Below are positions 33,596 through 35,982 of a stretch of 35,982 bases of DNA, piece by piece. The number at the start of each line of letters is the position of its first letter. Positions within the stretch are counted from its first letter, which is position 1. The translations under genes were made by a program, and so were the position numbers. The DNA comes from Paracoccus sp. (in: a-proteobacteria) (GTDB lineage: Bacteria; Pseudomonadota; Alphaproteobacteria; Rhodobacterales; Rhodobacteraceae), in the NCBI RefSeq assembly GCF_030538695.1, contig NZ_JAUNTN010000031.1:1-35982 (forward strand), read 5' to 3'. The notes under the pieces are model-generated. The model was not told the origin of the DNA. It saw nothing but the letters and a program-made list of their open reading frames with translations, and searched no databases.

Positions 33596-35544
33596 TGTCC
33601 TCCTCCGGCGATGGCGATCACCGGGACGACCCACCAGCCTCCGGGCATGAGGCAGCATCACCGGCCACGGATGCTTCGGGACCAGCGCAGAATGCTTCCG
33701 GCACCGTAGGGGCTGATTCCGACAGGCCCCCGTCCCTTACGGCGGATGAATATGATGAGGCAAAGACGCGGATTGCCGGTGGGTCCCAAACCCGGTCGCC
33801 GGAAGCTGAGGTCGTCCAGCCCGGCACGCTTATCAATAACAATTACCGTATTATCGCCCTTATCAGCGCCGGAGGTATGGGCGAGGTCTATCGCGGTGAG
33901 AATATCTTTACCCACGACCCGGTTGCCATAAAACTTATCCTACCTGATCTGGCGCAGGATAAGGCCGTAACTGAAATGCTGATGCATGAGGCGCGCATTC
34001 TCGTGCAGCTACGTGATGATGCGATCGTACGCTATCACAACTATATTTTTGACACGCAACTGCGCCGGCATTGCCTGATTATGGAGTTTGTCGAGGGGCG
34101 CCATCTTGGCCAGCAGTTGAAGGAAGCCGGGCCGCTGCCCAAGGCGGATGCGCTCAGGATTTTCCGCAGTATTGCCGCTGGCCTGCATCGCGCACATCAG
34201 AGGGGCGTCGTTCATCGTGACTTGTCCCCCGATAACGTGATTCTGCGCAATAATCGCTCGGATGATGCTGTTCTGATTGATTTTGGTATCGCACGCTCGG
34301 CGGTGCGCGATGATGTGTTGGGGGGACGTTTCGCAGGTAAGTTCCGCCATGTCGCGCCAGAGCAACTAGGTCATTTTACGGGGGAGACCGACGCAAGGGC
34401 GGATATTTATAGCCTTGCGCTGTTGGTAGCTGCGATGCTGCGTGGAGAGCCGCTGCCGATGGGGGGCACAGCTATCGAAGCGTCGATGGCGCGGCTTCAG
34501 ATACCGGATTTGTCGGATGTTTCCTATGATGTTTTCCCGCTGCTGCAATATATGCTGGAGCCTGATCCAGAGGCTCGTCCTGCGGATCTTGGCGTGGTTC
34601 TGGCGGCTTTGGATGATCCAGTGCTGGTGCCGTCCCATTATCGGATGCCGCTGTGGTCCTCTGCCGATCAGCCAGAGGTCGATCCGTCGGATGATAGCGA
34701 ATCCAGCAGTCCCTTTGCTCATCAATGGCCCCGTGCCACGTTGCCACCTGATGCGGATGTGCAGACAGGGCGCAAGGGCAGGCGCATTTGGCCTGCAATC
34801 CTTGTGGGCGCTGCGCTGTCGCTAACGGGTAGCGCGGCTTGGTGGCTATGGCCCCGCGCCGCCCCTGAGCCAGAAAAGCCGGAAATCATGACGGTGGCGG
34901 AGTTGCCACCCCGCGATATTGGAACGCGTGATGGGTTTCTCGCTGTGCAGGAATTGCCACCCTGCACATTGGCCACGCGGGTCAGTCTCGGGGCTGGGGC
35001 GGGCACGATCCGCATCCTGTCCAGACAAGCCGTTGATACGACTGGGCTGGCAACGGCATGGCGGCGGGCCTTTTCCACAGAACCACAGATAAGCCAACGG
35101 CAAATACCGGATGGATTTTGCCCGGCCATTGCGTTTCTGGCGGAAATTACAGGTCGATCTGCGTCCCCCCTGGTGCTGAACGTGAAATCCACACGGCATG
35201 AGGAGAGCCTGCAAATCATTGGTAGTCTTGCAGGACCGGAGGGGGCAAACCCGTGGCTTTTTCTACTGTCACCAGATGGCACATTGCATGATCTGACGAT
35301 GCAATTGACTTCAGGTGCGGATAATTCGTGGCATTTTGCCATAAGTATCGCTGCCCCGGAAGGCCGTACTCAGGATGAATATCTTATGGTTGCAGTTAGC
35401 AGTGCGGCCCCCCTGATTACCCTCGCCGCAACCCCCGCCGCCGCCCGTGCCGAGGTGATCCTGCCTGCTATTTTGGATGAAATAAAGCAAATGCAACAGC
35501 TTCCCGCTGTTGATTTTGCTTTGGTGCCAGATGCCATACCCTGA
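33595..35544 (+). CDS. ppkA: Membrane serine/threonine kinase PpkA with periplasmic sensor domain
   Basis: The protein is 649 residues. An acidic, Ser/Pro-rich N-terminal extension (~80 residues) precedes a kinase domain (about 83-350): Gly-rich loop SAGGMG (91-96), VAIK with Lys113, HRDLSPDN (207-214, with Ser in place of the usual Lys after HRDL) and DFG (229-231). A single membrane segment follows (about 398-420). The extracytoplasmic part contains a domain (about 455-620) with Cys457, Cys509 and HDL at 565-567. It aligns with the C-terminal domain of the TonB-like protein in this window at identical spacing. PpkA phosphorylates Fha/TagH to start T6SS assembly in Pseudomonas. It is the last gene of the tssK operon; no clear terminator follows. 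Confidence 0.94.
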   Translation: MSSSGDGDHRDDPPASGHEAASPATDASGPAQNASGTVGADSDRPPSLTADEYDEAKTRIAGGSQTRSPEAEVVQPGTLINNNYRIIALISAGGMGEVYRGENIFTHDPVAIKLILPDLAQDKAVTEMLMHEARILVQLRDDAIVRYHNYIFDTQLRRHCLIMEFVEGRHLGQQLKEAGPLPKADALRIFRSIAAGLHRAHQRGVVHRDLSPDNVILRNNRSDDAVLIDFGIARSAVRDDVLGGRFAGKFRHVAPEQLGHFTGETDARADIYSLALLVAAMLRGEPLPMGGTAIEASMARLQIPDLSDVSYDVFPLLQYMLEPDPEARPADLGVVLAALDDPVLVPSHYRMPLWSSADQPEVDPSDDSESSSPFAHQWPRATLPPDADVQTGRKGRRIWPAILVGAALSLTGSAAWWLWPRAAPEPEKPEIMTVAELPPRDIGTRDGFLAVQELPPCTLATRVSLGAGAGTIRILSRQAVDTTGLATAWRRAFSTEPQISQRQIPDGFCPAIAFLAEITGRSASPLVLNVKSTRHEESLQIIGSLAGPEGANPWLFLLSPDGTLHDLTMQLTSGADNSWHFAISIAAPEGRTQDEYLMVAVSSAAPLITLAATPAAARAEVILPAILDEIKQMQQLPAVDFALVPDAIP

Positions 35545-35707
35545 GACAGGTAATGTAATTATTAATCCGCAAATGCTGTGGTAAATTTTCTACGGGATGA
35601 TGCTGTTTGGGCGGTAATTGGATTTTAGATTTTATTAATTTCATCTGGCCCGCTCCCCGAGAAGTTCCTCTGCCGTAAGGCTGAAAATGGTCGCGTGAGT
35701 TCTACAG
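35545..35707. other. Non-coding stretch after ppkA
   Basis: The first 163 bases after ppkA are A+T-richer than the coding region. I see no convincing gene, terminator hairpin or promoter in them. The stretch marks the right end of the T6SS locus. Confidence 0.6.
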
Positions 35708-35881
35708 TCACGCTATGTTAAAATGGGGGAGATTGCCCCACCACCCCGATGCCCTGCGAGGAGGGCTTGGGCCCCTTGCCTCGATTTCCTCCAGCAGCGC
35801 CAGTGCCGCTGTAGGGTTGTCCTTTGCAGTGTTGTCGAAGATCAAGCGTAGGTCGTCACGGGCAACTTGTCACCACTTCAC
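35708..35881 (-). pseudogene. Broken ParE/RelE-type toxin remnant
   Basis: Read on the minus strand, this stretch encodes VKW, a stop codon (35870-35872), then QVARDDLRLIFDNTAKDNPT and AALALLEEIEARG, followed by unrelated residues to a stop. The pattern (x-A-x-x-D-L-x-x-I-x-x-x-I-A-x-D-N-P-x-A-A-x-x-L-x-x-I-E) is that of the first two helices of ParE/RelE-superfamily toxins. The in-frame stop, the change of sequence after the second helix and the missing C-terminal strand mark it as decayed. Just upstream on the same strand a short frame (35883-35927, ending LIERKHPA) could be the tail of the antitoxin. The call rests on about 35 residues. Confidence 0.45.
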
Positions 35882-35982
35882 GTTAGGCGGGATGCTTCCG
35901 CTCGATCAGATCAAACATCTCAGCCATGCTGACCTGCCCCCCGAAAGATCCCTCACTTTAATGTAGAGTCTGCTCAACCGCG

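Noticed and set aside
35715..35966. An 83-residue plus-strand open frame at the right end
   Set aside because: It is Ser/Leu-rich with no family, and lies opposite the ParE-like remnant, whose pattern is far more protein-like.

Overview
The window is almost entirely one type VI secretion (T6SS) locus of an alphaproteobacterium, most likely of the Rhodobacteraceae/Paracoccus kind. That placement is inferred from the moderately high G+C, the gene style and a T6SS core with no recognisable TssJ lipoprotein; no rRNA or housekeeping marker is present to confirm it. Core genes present are tssA, B, C, D (hcp), E, F, G, H (clpV), K, L and M, plus regulators tagH (FHA), tagF, pppA and ppkA. I see no vgrG (tssI), PAAR, tssJ or obvious toxin/immunity pair, so spike and effectors must lie elsewhere.

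Layout. 1-523: decayed IS5-type transposase remnant. 524-6224 (+): small hypothetical gene, tagH, tssA, tssB, tssC, hcp, closed by a strong intrinsic terminator. 6337-12929 (+): tssE-tssF-tssG-clpV and a small EF-hand protein; clpV is clearly richer in G+C than its neighbours. 12926-16364 (-): a six-gene operon unusual for a T6SS locus, with two small exported or anchored proteins, an ExbB/TolQ-like proton channel, two different ExbD/TolR-like proteins and a TonB/TolA-like trans-periplasmic protein. 16392-20359 (+): DUF1036 protein, a secreted protein with a peptidoglycan-binding-like domain, and a membrane-anchored protein joining a degenerate LytM/M23 domain to a lytic transglycosylase domain. 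20488-25326 (+): a 1612-residue autotransporter with a repetitive passenger. 25416-35544 (+): tssK-tssL-tssM-tagF-pppA-ppkA, tightly overlapping. 35545-35982: non-coding, with a broken ParE-like toxin remnant on the minus strand.

How it may work together. TssBC/Hcp, the TssAEFGK baseplate and TssLM form the injection machine and ClpV recycles the sheath. PpkA, PppA and TagH form a threonine-phosphorylation switch, with TagF as a probable repressor. The most notable feature is the central envelope block. The TonB-like protein and the periplasmic part of PpkA share one C-terminal domain with identical spacing of two cysteines and an HDL motif (C-52-C-56-HDL). This suggests that a proton-motive-force-driven Exb/Tol-like complex and the T6SS kinase sense or bind the same periplasmic or cell-wall ligand, with wall-cutting and wall-binding proteins encoded beside them. 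The domain match is read from the sequence; the functional link is inference.
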